DNA of 34,998 bases, from positions 1-34,998 of the forward strand of contig JAPKFC010000013.1 of the NCBI GenBank assembly GCA_028821785.1. Reading direction: 5' to 3'. The stretch's first letter is position 1, and each line of letters starts with the position of its first letter. Source of the stretch: Candidatus Poseidoniaceae archaeon. Its GTDB lineage: Archaea > Thermoplasmatota > Poseidoniia > Poseidoniales > Poseidoniaceae. The notes under the pieces were generated by a model that saw only the letters and a list, made by a program, of their open reading frames with translations, made no database searches and had not been told where the DNA came from. Of this stretch, positions 19,738 through 28,397 are shown in pieces. The position numbers and the translations under genes are program-made.

Positions 19738-19939
19738 AGTCTACGCCTCTAATTTAGTGGTAGAGACGAGGGGTTTTCAACCCTCCCACCTTTGTTGAAT
19801 TAACTTTGAAGTTCTCAAGTAAGTTACTTTGATAAATTTCCTATTCATTGAGGTAGAATTTGATTGAAACTTAATAATTGGCTCTATGTCAATAATCACA
19901 AGGGATATGCTCAAAGAATAGGTCTGCGAGGGGAGACCG

Positions 19940-20647
19940 ATGACAAGTCGTCACATCGTTGCATTAGGAGGCAGTCTGTTGCGTCCGGAGGAATCCGAAC
20001 AACGCAGTGCATGGTTCGGTCAACTTAGACAACTAGCAGTCCACTTGGAAGGTAATGGCCGAAGAGTTGGCATAGTCATAGGTGGAGGGCTTCCGGCAAG
20101 AGAGGCTATTGAATTAGCAAAAACTTGTGTTTCAGAATCTAATAAATTAGACCAAGTTGGCATTGCAGCAACTCGATTGAATGCAACAGTAATCCAGCAA
20201 GTATTGCTTGATACCGGCTGTAATGTAGCACCTTCAATCCCTCACACTACTTCAGAGTCTGCTGAATTATTAGAAAAATACAATTTTGTGGTGATGGGTG
20301 GAACTACTCCTGGCCATACAACTGATGCAGTGGCAGTTGCTTTTGCTAGAGACGCAGGTGCTAGAACCTGTATTATTGCAACAAATGTTAGTCATGTCTA
20401 TGATAAAGATCCTAGAGAATTTGATGATGCTGAAACATTGACGAAATTGACAATTGATCAGTTGGCAGAGATTACTGGAATAGGTGAACCACTTGCGCCA
20501 GGTGCTTCAGCGGTTATTGACCCAGTCGCAGTTGGTTGGGCAAAAGATTCCTGTATCGATTTGGCGGTATTAGATGGACGCCAAATATCAATATTAGAGC
20601 AAGCATTAGATGGCCAACCATTCGATGGTACGCTAATAACTTCATGA
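19940..20647 (+). CDS. pyrH: UMP kinase, archaeal type (amino-acid kinase fold)
   Basis: IVALGGSLL; IVIGGGLPAREAI; VVMGGTTPGHTTDAVAVAFARDAGA; NVSHVYDKDPREF. Confidence 0.9.
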   Translation: MTSRHIVALGGSLLRPEESEQRSAWFGQLRQLAVHLEGNGRRVGIVIGGGLPAREAIELAKTCVSESNKLDQVGIAATRLNATVIQQVLLDTGCNVAPSIPHTTSESAELLEKYNFVVMGGTTPGHTTDAVAVAFARDAGARTCIIATNVSHVYDKDPREFDDAETLTKLTIDQLAEITGIGEPLAPGASAVIDPVAVGWAKDSCIDLAVLDGRQISILEQALDGQPFDGTLITS

Positions 20648-20656
20648 GGTGAGAAA

Positions 20657-20905
20657 ATGTCAGAATCAGCAAGTAATACGAAAAATTCACGCAATAGCAG
20701 CCGAGTACAGCCGCATAAGCATTGCAGGATTTGCCAAGAAGCGATTCCAACAAAAACAGAACCAAGAGTTTGCAAGAAAGAAGAGTGTATCACTAAGAAT
20801 GAAAAGAATGAGAAGAGTCAGAAACAAGTTAGGGTTCTAATGCTCATCTTCTTTGGTATATTCGCTCTACCATTTATTGCCTCAATTGTATTACAAATAC
20901 TTTGA
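20657..20905 (+). CDS. Small zinc-ribbon protein with C-terminal TM helix (DUF2116-like)
   Basis: HKHCRICQEAIPTKTEPRVCKKEECITKNEKNEKSQKQVRVLMLIFFGIFALPFIASIVLQIL. Confidence 0.75.
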   Translation: MSESASNTKNSRNSSRVQPHKHCRICQEAIPTKTEPRVCKKEECITKNEKNEKSQKQVRVLMLIFFGIFALPFIASIVLQIL

Positions 20906-20908
20906 GAA

Positions 20909-21415
20909 TCAAGAGTTTTGGAATTCTCCAAGCAATCCTTCAGCAGTACCAGCGATTTGTTCAGTTTGTCCTGCAGCGGTTAGGCGGTCACCCAATTTGT
21001 ATAATTCTTTGAATGCCTCTTTTATTGAACTGGTTTGCTTTAAGAATTGTATTGCAGGCCAACCACAGTCTATGATTCCCGGCTCTACTGTGCTTTCTTC
21101 AACCCACGCCGCGCATGACACACCATGGCATAGTGCACTGAATTGTGATAGATCTAACCAAAATGTATTGCGTTTACAGACAGGACAAGTTTTGCATTCA
21201 ATTGTCGATAGAACGGTCATTGCATCATCTCCAACAATATCAATTTCCCAAATAACTATGCTTGCAGACTTTAAATTCATAAGTTCACTTTTCTTTAGAA
21301 AAGTGCGTAATACCTGCCAAGCAGTCTCTTCTGAACTAAAGCAGCCCATGCCTATGGCCTTACCATCTGCTTCAACAGCAGTTGGAACAAATACGCGACT
21401 CGGAGTATCGGCCAT
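20909..21415 (-). CDS. Hypothetical protein with CxxCxxC / CxxxxC putative metal site
   Basis: IECKTCPVCKRNTFWLDLSQFSALCHGVSCAAW; start MADTPSR at 21415 avoids the overlap with folB (ORF extends to 21508). Confidence 0.55.
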   Translation of the reverse strand: MADTPSRVFVPTAVEADGKAIGMGCFSSEETAWQVLRTFLKKSELMNLKSASIVIWEIDIVGDDAMTVLSTIECKTCPVCKRNTFWLDLSQFSALCHGVSCAAWVEESTVEPGIIDCGWPAIQFLKQTSSIKEAFKELYKLGDRLTAAGQTEQIAGTAEGLLGEFQNS

Positions 21416-21489
21416 TACAACGCCCTTGATGCGAAGCCCTTCAATACTTATGCAAAAATATGCAATTAAACTTCTATTTGTCAAGCCGA

Positions 21490-21864
21490 TTATTGCGGGC
21501 GAGACCATTCCATTTCAATGACGGGTAAGCCACCTGGATGAGGTAGTGGTGCTTGTGGTTTTTCAATTCGTATTTTTATTTTGCAAACCATCTCATTGCT
21601 GGAAAGGTTTTTAATTATTCTTTCACACATTGTTTCCATTAGTCCAATCGGTTTTTTAGCATCAATAATTTCAGCATCAATTGCGATTTGGATGTCTGCA
21701 TAATTCAATGTATTTGCTAACTTACCTGCAATGCTATGGTCCATTATTGTCGCCCATACAGTGAAATTGAAAGGTTGTTGTTCCTTATGTTCGAATTCAT
21801 AATAGCCATGCTTGGCCATAACAGTATAATTCTCTAAAGCGACAGTGATAGTCATAGTGATCAC
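21490..21864 (-). CDS. folB: Dihydroneopterin aldolase
   Basis: ALENYTVMAKHGYYEFEHKEQQPF...TLNYADI...ETMCERI...KIRIEKPQAPLP, FolB pattern. Confidence 0.87.
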   Translation of the reverse strand: MITMTITVALENYTVMAKHGYYEFEHKEQQPFNFTVWATIMDHSIAGKLANTLNYADIQIAIDAEIIDAKKPIGLMETMCERIIKNLSSNEMVCKIKIRIEKPQAPLPHPGGLPVIEMEWSRPQ

Positions 21865-22158
21865 TCATTGTTCAGAATCTCTTTCGTGAACCCAAATTAG
21901 ATGGTATCCGAATTGAGTTTTTACAGGAGCTGAGACTGTTTTCAAAGGGGTACTCCATACCGCTACCTCAAATTCCTTAACCATATTTCCTTTACGAAAC
22001 CAACCCAAATCTCCACCTTTTTGGGAAGAAGGACAAGAACTCTTTTTCCTTGCTAATTTTTGAAAATCTTTTAATTTTGAAACTTTATCTTTAATCTGTA
22101 CTGCTTCAGATTTAGATTCAACCAAAATGTGACTTGCCCATGCATTAGGTGCGACCAT
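21865..22158 (-). CDS. PpiC/parvulin-type peptidyl-prolyl isomerase
   Basis: ASHILVESKSEAVQIKDKV; CPSSQKGGDLGWFRKGNMVKEFE; PVKTQFGYHLIWVHERD. Confidence 0.92.
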   Translation of the reverse strand: MVAPNAWASHILVESKSEAVQIKDKVSKLKDFQKLARKKSSCPSSQKGGDLGWFRKGNMVKEFEVAVWSTPLKTVSAPVKTQFGYHLIWVHERDSEQ

Positions 22159-22198
22159 GAAAGGGCTATGAGATTCTATTCTTCAACTCTTTTGAACA

Positions 22199-24004
22199 TC
22201 AAGAATCGAGATTGTAGGCTAAGGCACTCAAATACGTCCCATAAATTGTAACAGATACACCCAGTGATTCTTCGTTAAAACGTTCCATATTGTCTTTGTA
22301 AGTGTGATACTCCCAACTTCCGCTACCATAGCATACGACAGCTCTACCGTTTGCACCACTTCCTAAATCATAGACAAATGGTCCATGATCAGAATTGTAT
22401 GGCATTCCATCTTTGTCGCCCTTGTCTCCTAATAGTGCAGACATACGAATTTCGTATCTATTGGCAATATCTGGATATGTTGAAATATATGCTTTTTTGA
22501 TGCTTTCAACATTTTTATAATCGGCCATACTATTTGTGAACAATGTCAATGAGTTACCACGGTTAGCAAAATCAGCATCGACGTGATTCATATCCAAATT
22601 TATGTATAGGCGTAGATTTCTTTTCAAATCGTCCTTCATTTCATTAACATATGCTCTACTGCCGTAAAGTCCTTCTTCTTCTCCACCCCATGTGCAGAAT
22701 CGGATTGTTCTATCAGGTGTTCCCGATTCGTTAACGAGTTTGGAAATTTGTCTTGACATCTCCATAATACTAGCTGTTCCTGAAGTATCATCAATTGCAC
22801 CCGGTCCATTGTAAACTGTATCGTGGTGTGCTCCAGCAATGACTACTTCAGATGATTTTCCTTTGAACTCTCCACAAGGAACGTAAATTGTTCTTGTGCC
22901 CCCATTATCGACATCTATGTCCAATGAGATTGTTCCCGAACCATTGATTACTGCAGCTTCTAATATTTCACCAGCATCTTTTGACATTGCAATGAATGAT
23001 AACTCGGTTGGTACAGTTCCACCGTTTGCTTCTGTAATTGCTTCTATAGAGGTTCCCTTGAAAATCGGTACACAATCATTGACTTCAACTTTACCGCAAT
23101 TGTAATCTTTGTTTACTCTGATTAACGACACTAAATCATTCTCTGCAGCTTTACTCATCAATGCAGTATTGCCAGTTATTGAACCTCCACCTCTAACATA
23201 GCCAATTTGTCCACTCGCTTCTTGCCACAGTGATTCTTCAGAACCGTTGCCTAAATCAACAATTGGGACATCATCACCGAATTGGAAGAAACTAGAACCG
23301 CTGAATCCTTGGATGACATAATCAATTCGATGTTCAAAGGTATATGCAACACTTCCAAGGTCTGCAGCAGAACACGGCGGTGCGAATGGATTGATATTAC
23401 CCGGAGTACAAACTTGTAGAGATGGTTCTGCATTTACATGGTGCATTTCAACCTCATAAGAATGGAGTGTAGTTGTCATTCCAAGGGACTCGAAATGCTG
23501 TTCAATCATCTGTGCAGTAGCGGCTTCTTCATCAGTTCCACTCATTCTACCTTCCCAATCAGGGTGGCCGAGATCAACAAGGCTCTGAGCATACTGTCTA
23601 GCCATTGAAGCATCATATTCAATCAATTCAAATTCAAGTTCCTCTTCAAATCCAAGCCATGCAGGTTGAATAATAAGAACTGCTGAAATCATCAGCAGAG
23701 AAAGACCTATTGCCGCTATTATTTTGAGCTTATGCGGACTTACTATTGGGGCTATCATTCTTTGAAATGTAGCAGAATGACTTGAAGATTCAGTGTTCTC
23801 ATCCAACTGAAGAAACTTCTCATCGGAATCGCCATCAACTAATATCGCTTCTGCAGCGGGTATCTGTGGGAGTAACTTGCCTGTCTGATGAGCCGATAGA
23901 CGTTCAATCAATTGGGCCTTAGTTCCGGATACTGGGAGTGCATTGGTTTTGCAAAGTTCCTTTAATTCGAACACTTTCAATGAATTATAATCTGTATCAG
24001 ACAT
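22199..24004 (-). CDS. Membrane-anchored M28 family metallopeptidase with N-terminal SAP domain
   Basis: SAP: YNSLKVFELKELCKTNALPVSGTKAQLIERL; TM: KIIAAIGLSLLMISAVLII; M28 metal ligands: AGAHHDTVYNGPGAIDDTSGTA, TWGGEEEGLYGSRAY, LDMNHVDAD, NSDHGPF. Confidence 0.9.
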   Translation of the reverse strand: MSDTDYNSLKVFELKELCKTNALPVSGTKAQLIERLSAHQTGKLLPQIPAAEAILVDGDSDEKFLQLDENTESSSHSATFQRMIAPIVSPHKLKIIAAIGLSLLMISAVLIIQPAWLGFEEELEFELIEYDASMARQYAQSLVDLGHPDWEGRMSGTDEEAATAQMIEQHFESLGMTTTLHSYEVEMHHVNAEPSLQVCTPGNINPFAPPCSAADLGSVAYTFEHRIDYVIQGFSGSSFFQFGDDVPIVDLGNGSEESLWQEASGQIGYVRGGGSITGNTALMSKAAENDLVSLIRVNKDYNCGKVEVNDCVPIFKGTSIEAITEANGGTVPTELSFIAMSKDAGEILEAAVINGSGTISLDIDVDNGGTRTIYVPCGEFKGKSSEVVIAGAHHDTVYNGPGAIDDTSGTASIMEMSRQISKLVNESGTPDRTIRFCTWGGEEEGLYGSRAYVNEMKDDLKRNLRLYINLDMNHVDADFANRGNSLTLFTNSMADYKNVESIKKAYISTYPDIANRYEIRMSALLGDKGDKDGMPYNSDHGPFVYDLGSGANGRAVVCYGSGSWEYHTYKDNMERFNEESLGVSVTIYGTYLSALAYNLDS

Positions 24005-24065
24005 ATTTGCACCATAGGGGGCTATTAGCCCGACCTTGATGAACTAAATGGTATTATGATTAGAA

Positions 24066-24638
24066 TTATTGGATTTCTTTGCCAGTCCATCGCTTGCCGA
24101 TGTCATGCTCTAGTCCCAATTGGTCAAGTATTCTTGCAACAATAAAGTCGACCAAGTCATCGATTGATTGCGGATGATTGTAAAATCCAGGAGATGCTGG
24201 GATAATGATCGTATTCCAAGATGATAATTTCGCCATATTTTCAAGATGAGCAGTAGCATAAGGGGCTTCACGTGGAACGATTATCAACTTGCGTCTTTCC
24301 TTTAATGCAACAATTGCAGAACGTGTTACTAAATTATCACCAATCCCTGCAGCCAGTTTGCCCAAAGTAGTTCCTGAACAAGGGCAGATGACTACAGCAT
24401 CAATATTTGCAGAACCAGATGCAGATTTTGCTGCAACATTTTTCCCATCTTCAAGAATGGCAGAATAGTTTGCAGCAATGGTTTCTTTATCGGTTTGACA
24501 TTCATGTGCTAGTGTCAGTTCTCCAGATTCAGTTACAACAAGCCGTACTTGAACTCCAAGATTTGACAAGCACTCAGTAAGGCGTTTGCCGTATATTGCA
24601 CCAGATGCGCCGGTTATTGCCACTACTACTTCACCCAT
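24066..24638 (-). CDS. ubiX: UbiX-type flavin prenyltransferase
   Basis: MGEVVVAITGASGAIYGKRLTECL; VVICPCSGTTLGKLAAGIGDNLVTR; IIVPREAPY. Alternative start 24662. Confidence 0.93.
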   Translation of the reverse strand: MGEVVVAITGASGAIYGKRLTECLSNLGVQVRLVVTESGELTLAHECQTDKETIAANYSAILEDGKNVAAKSASGSANIDAVVICPCSGTTLGKLAAGIGDNLVTRSAIVALKERRKLIIVPREAPYATAHLENMAKLSSWNTIIIPASPGFYNHPQSIDDLVDFIVARILDQLGLEHDIGKRWTGKEIQ

Positions 24639-24679
24639 GTACTGTGCAACTCCTTTTTGCATATATGCCCTTGTTTTTA

Positions 24680-25837
24680 CTAATGTATTGAAATCAAGGC
24701 CTTTTCTAAGTTTAATATTGCCTCTAAGAATAATTCAGGCTCTATAGACCATGCTACTCTCAGCCATCCACTTAATTCTTCTGAGAACATAGAGCCGGGT
24801 ACTGCTAATACCGAATGCTCTGCACATGCTCCATCGACGAAGGTCATTGAATCAAATCCATTTGGAAGTTGGAAAGCACCGAAAACACCGTATGGTGGTT
24901 CATTCCAAACAATATTCTGTCTTGCCAGCATTTCCCTTAATACTGGAAGGTTAGTTTCTCTATAGTGTTTGATTTTTTCAAGAGCTAGGTCCAAGTGTGG
25001 GAAAACAGCACTTGCTAAGCGAATCGTAGGGCTTGCCATCATTCCTGAAAAGGTTAAGAATGCTCTTTTTGCATTGGAAGTAATTTCTTTGTTGGCGATG
25101 ATCCAGCCAAAACGAATGGGGCCCAATCCATAGATTTTGGTTAATGAGTTGATAGATATACAGTGTTCACCTTCTAAGTGGAATGGTTTGTAATCTTCTG
25201 TACCCTTCATCGAATCGATATATACTTCATCGGAGATGATTTTGATTTCCAACTCCTTACATGTATCTATTATCCATCTGCGGTCACTGCTTTCATAATC
25301 CCATCCGCATGGGTTTAATTGTGGAGTAATCATCAATACCTTCGATTGTTGTAGAACCTCTAGCCATTCTTTTTTGTTTATTCTCCATGGTCCAAAGCCG
25401 TCAACGGGAGGGTGTCTTTGAACAGGAATGGTATCGCAGTTTAGCAATAGTGGGGTTTGAGAAACCGGTGCGTATGCTGGAGATTCAACAGCAATAATAT
25501 TTTTTTGACCATCTGATGCAGGTTCCAAACAAGCCAGTAATGCAATGTTTAAGGCCTGAGTTGCACCATGCGTAATCACAATATTTTCAGGAGTTGTTGC
25601 GTATCGCTTTGCAACCATTTGCTCTGGACGAGGGTACTCCGAAATGTGATGATAACCGACATCTTTCAGGTTGGTTGCTAGATATGTTTCAAAATCCCAA
25701 ACATATTGCAGTCCGCTAAAAGATAAATTATATTTTCTCATTTGTTGTAAGCGAGGAACATACCATTCAAGATATTGAATGGGGTGAATCTCTCCCCCGA
25801 TTGTAGAACTACCATGATGGGGCCATGGGTTGTCCAT
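24680..25837 (-). CDS. PLP-dependent class I/II aminotransferase
   Basis: NIVITHGATQALNIALLA; NPCGWDYE; ISDEVYID; PLP-lysine context SINSLTKIYGLGPIRFGW. Start 25837 or 25870. Confidence 0.88.
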   Translation of the reverse strand: MDNPWPHHGSSTIGGEIHPIQYLEWYVPRLQQMRKYNLSFSGLQYVWDFETYLATNLKDVGYHHISEYPRPEQMVAKRYATTPENIVITHGATQALNIALLACLEPASDGQKNIIAVESPAYAPVSQTPLLLNCDTIPVQRHPPVDGFGPWRINKKEWLEVLQQSKVLMITPQLNPCGWDYESSDRRWIIDTCKELEIKIISDEVYIDSMKGTEDYKPFHLEGEHCISINSLTKIYGLGPIRFGWIIANKEITSNAKRAFLTFSGMMASPTIRLASAVFPHLDLALEKIKHYRETNLPVLREMLARQNIVWNEPPYGVFGAFQLPNGFDSMTFVDGACAEHSVLAVPGSMFSEELSGWLRVAWSIEPELFLEAILNLEKALISIH

Positions 25838-25902
25838 GCTCAACGCTAATCGCTCGCAGTTGTTGAGCATATCCTTGTATTGCTGAAAATTATGTATTGA
25901 GA

Positions 25903-26541
25903 TTAATCCTTTACAATTCTGTTAACATTACTTTGCATGTTTTTCAATAGGGACTGAGTGAATTGTTCAATAGAGATTTGGTAATCTAATCTAGCGAGAG
26001 AAGTAGTTGTCTTACTTTCAAGGCCACAACCTGCCAAACCCTCCACTCTTCCACTCGGAGTGTCTATATTGATTGAAAAGCCATGACGAGAAACCCATCT
26101 AAGGAATGAAAGCCCAATACTGCAGATCTTCTTATCATCAACCCATACCCCTTGCATTCTATCATCTCTTGAAGATTTTATTCCTAAATCATCAAGCGTA
26201 CTAATGATCCATTGCTCAAGTAATGAGATTATTGCCGCGACAGAAGTTTCCCCATCTAAATCCCATTTGAAAATAGGATATCCAACCAATTGACCAGGCC
26301 CATGCCAAGTCAAACCGCCTCCTCTGTCTACCGTGTGAGATGGATAGCCTTGTGGTGCTTTTATTCCATCATTTGTAGCGCGTGGCCCTACGGTTACGAT
26401 TTCGGGGTGATGTAGCAATAGTAGTGTGTCGGGAATCTGATCATCGATTCTTTGCCGTTGAAGTTCTTTCATCAAATCCAACGCTTCTGGATAAGGGATT
26501 TCACCGAGATGAATTATTTCCACATCTCTTTGTTCGGTCAT
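25903..26541 (-). CDS. lipB: Lipoyl(octanoyl) transferase
   Basis: VDRGGGLTWHGPGQLVGYPIF; GVWVDDKKICSIGLSFLRWVSRHGFSINI; GLAGCGLE. Confidence 0.93.
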   Translation of the reverse strand: MTEQRDVEIIHLGEIPYPEALDLMKELQRQRIDDQIPDTLLLLHHPEIVTVGPRATNDGIKAPQGYPSHTVDRGGGLTWHGPGQLVGYPIFKWDLDGETSVAAIISLLEQWIISTLDDLGIKSSRDDRMQGVWVDDKKICSIGLSFLRWVSRHGFSINIDTPSGRVEGLAGCGLESKTTTSLARLDYQISIEQFTQSLLKNMQSNVNRIVKD

Positions 26542-26561
26542 AGTATCGCCTCTCTAGTTAG

Positions 26562-27014
26562 TCAGTACTGTCCTGATGAGCCGAAGCCTCCGCTCCCTCG
26601 CTCAGTATTTCCCAATTCCTCGTATGATGTTTCAACTATTGTTACCTTTGGTACTTGAGCGAATAATAATTGCGCAATACGCTCACCTTTACTTACTGTA
26701 AAACTATCACCCTGGCCTATCCATGTCGCTAGTACTTTCAATTCTCCACGATAGTCTGCATCAATAGTTCCTACACCGTTTGGTAGTATCATTCCTTTTT
26801 TTCCGAGTGATGAGCGGCATCTTATCTGTCCTTCCCAACCTTCTGGTATGGCGACAGCCAGTCCAGTTGCAATGAATGTGCTTGCACCTTTAGGAACAAT
26901 TGTCTCACATAAAGCGTACAAATCCCAGCCAGCAGCCAATGCTGAGCCTTGAGTTGGCAACCTTGCTTCATCATCTAAACGTGCGAACTGGACCGACAAT
27001 TGAATTTGCTCCAT
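26562..27014 (-). CDS. dut: dUTP diphosphatase
   Basis: ALAAGWDLYA; CRSSLGKKGMILPNGVGTIDADYRGELKV; GERIAQLLF; RGSGGFGSSGQY C-terminal motif. Confidence 0.95.
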   Translation of the reverse strand: MEQIQLSVQFARLDDEARLPTQGSALAAGWDLYALCETIVPKGASTFIATGLAVAIPEGWEGQIRCRSSLGKKGMILPNGVGTIDADYRGELKVLATWIGQGDSFTVSKGERIAQLLFAQVPKVTIVETSYEELGNTERGSGGFGSSGQY

Positions 27015-27118
27015 GTACGGTCGTTGTGAAGGAGGTTTTTGACCCTTATTCTAAAGTTGAAACTTACTTACATAACTCCAGTGGAAGGTGAGGGGTATTT
27101 TTTGTTAGTTTTTGGGCT

Positions 27119-27133
27119 AAAATCAATGATTTT
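27119..27133. promoter_or_regulatory. Perfect 15-bp palindrome AAAATCA-a-TGATTTT in the divergent dut/nrdB intergenic region; candidate operator
   Basis: Directly read inverted repeat, 7-bp arms with 1-nt centre. Confidence 0.35.
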
Positions 27134-27301
27134 CACTGGGTTGCAAAGAGAAATGCGAATCGGCACACTGCTTAGTGCTTTTCACTTTCGCCGAACACTA
27201 CCATAACACCTGTTTCCAAAGTCTCATTAGGGGTCAGTATTATAGTCTCTCTCGGAGGGCAATAAAACTCCAGCGTGTGAGAGAATCGGAGGTGTCTAAT
27301 T

Positions 27302-28342
27302 ATGGTAATCGAAAAGCCAAGTCAAAATGAAGATGGTTTTGAGTTGGACTTGAGTCATGAGCACTTAGAGCCAATGCTTCAAACCAATCTCGACCGATTC
27401 GTATTGTTTCCAATTGAGCATTCTGACATTTGGGAAATGTACAAACAAGAACAAGCATCATTTTGGACAGCCGAGGAAATAGATTTGGCAGAGGATCTAA
27501 AAGATTGGGCTACATTGAATGATGATGAAAGACACTTCTTAAAACATATATTGGCATTTTTCGCAGCAAGCGATGGTATAGTCAATGAAAATTTAGTGAT
27601 GAATTTTTCTAATGAAGTTTGTTGGGCCGAAGCCAGAGCATTCTATGGTTTCCAAATTATGATGGAAAACATTCATGCAGAAACTTACTCACTACTGATT
27701 GACACATACATCAAGGACGATATTGAAAAAGACCACCTCTTCAAGGCATTAGAAACAGTCCCAGCGGTTAAGAAAAAGGGCGATTGGGCAATGCGTTGGT
27801 TATCTCGTAAGAAAGGTTCATTCGCTGAAAGATTAGTTGCCTTTGCAGCAGTTGAAGGTATTTTCTTTTCAGGTTCTTTCTGTGCAATCTTCTGGTTGAA
27901 GAAGAGAGGATTAATGCCAGGATTAACATTCTCCAATGAATTAATTTCTAGAGACGAAGGACTTCACTGCGATTTCGCTTGTTTATTACATAATAAATTA
28001 TTACGTGGAGCAGGTGAAAAAGCCATTCACGGAATTATCGCGGAAGCAGTAGTAATTGAAATTGAGTTCGTAACGAGCGCACTTCCAGTTTCCTTAATTG
28101 GAATGAATTCAAAACTGATGGCTCAATATATCCATTTTGTCGCAGACCGCCTATTAATTTCTCTTGGAGCTTCAAAGTTATACAATGCAGAAAACCCATT
28201 CCCTTGGATGGAAATGATATCAATGCAAGGTAAAACTAATTTCTTCGAGAAGAGAGTCGCAGAATACCAAAAAGCAGGTGTTATGGATTCAGCAAGTCTT
28301 GGGAGTGTACAACAACGCTTCTCAATGGATGAAGATTTTTGA
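27302..28342 (+). CDS. nrdB: Ribonucleoside-diphosphate reductase class I small subunit (R2), eukaryote-like
   Basis: [32 protein letters not shown] (di-iron and radical Tyr region, very close to the eukaryotic R2 motif); GGAGG RBS upstream. Confidence 0.95.
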   Translation: MVIEKPSQNEDGFELDLSHEHLEPMLQTNLDRFVLFPIEHSDIWEMYKQEQASFWTAEEIDLAEDLKDWATLNDDERHFLKHILAFFAASDGIVNENLVMNFSNEVCWAEARAFYGFQIMMENIHAETYSLLIDTYIKDDIEKDHLFKALETVPAVKKKGDWAMRWLSRKKGSFAERLVAFAAVEGIFFSGSFCAIFWLKKRGLMPGLTFSNELISRDEGLHCDFACLLHNKLLRGAGEKAIHGIIAEAVVIEIEFVTSALPVSLIGMNSKLMAQYIHFVADRLLISLGASKLYNAENPFPWMEMISMQGKTNFFEKRVAEYQKAGVMDSASLGSVQQRFSMDEDF

Positions 28343-28397
28343 AGCAGAGGGTATGAATAATAATTATCAACAATTACAATGAAATTAAGGAGGAATA

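Noticed and set aside
19745-19830. Possible tRNA (Glu-like TTC anticodon) upstream of prf1
   Set aside because: D-stem does not pair, anticodon stem has mismatches, and there is no GGTTCRA T-loop or acceptor stem; kept only as a weak finding.
20853-21521. 222-aa + strand ORF over the folB-adjacent hypothetical
   Set aside because: The minus-strand reading has the Cys cluster and fits the operon; the + reading looks like an antisense artefact.
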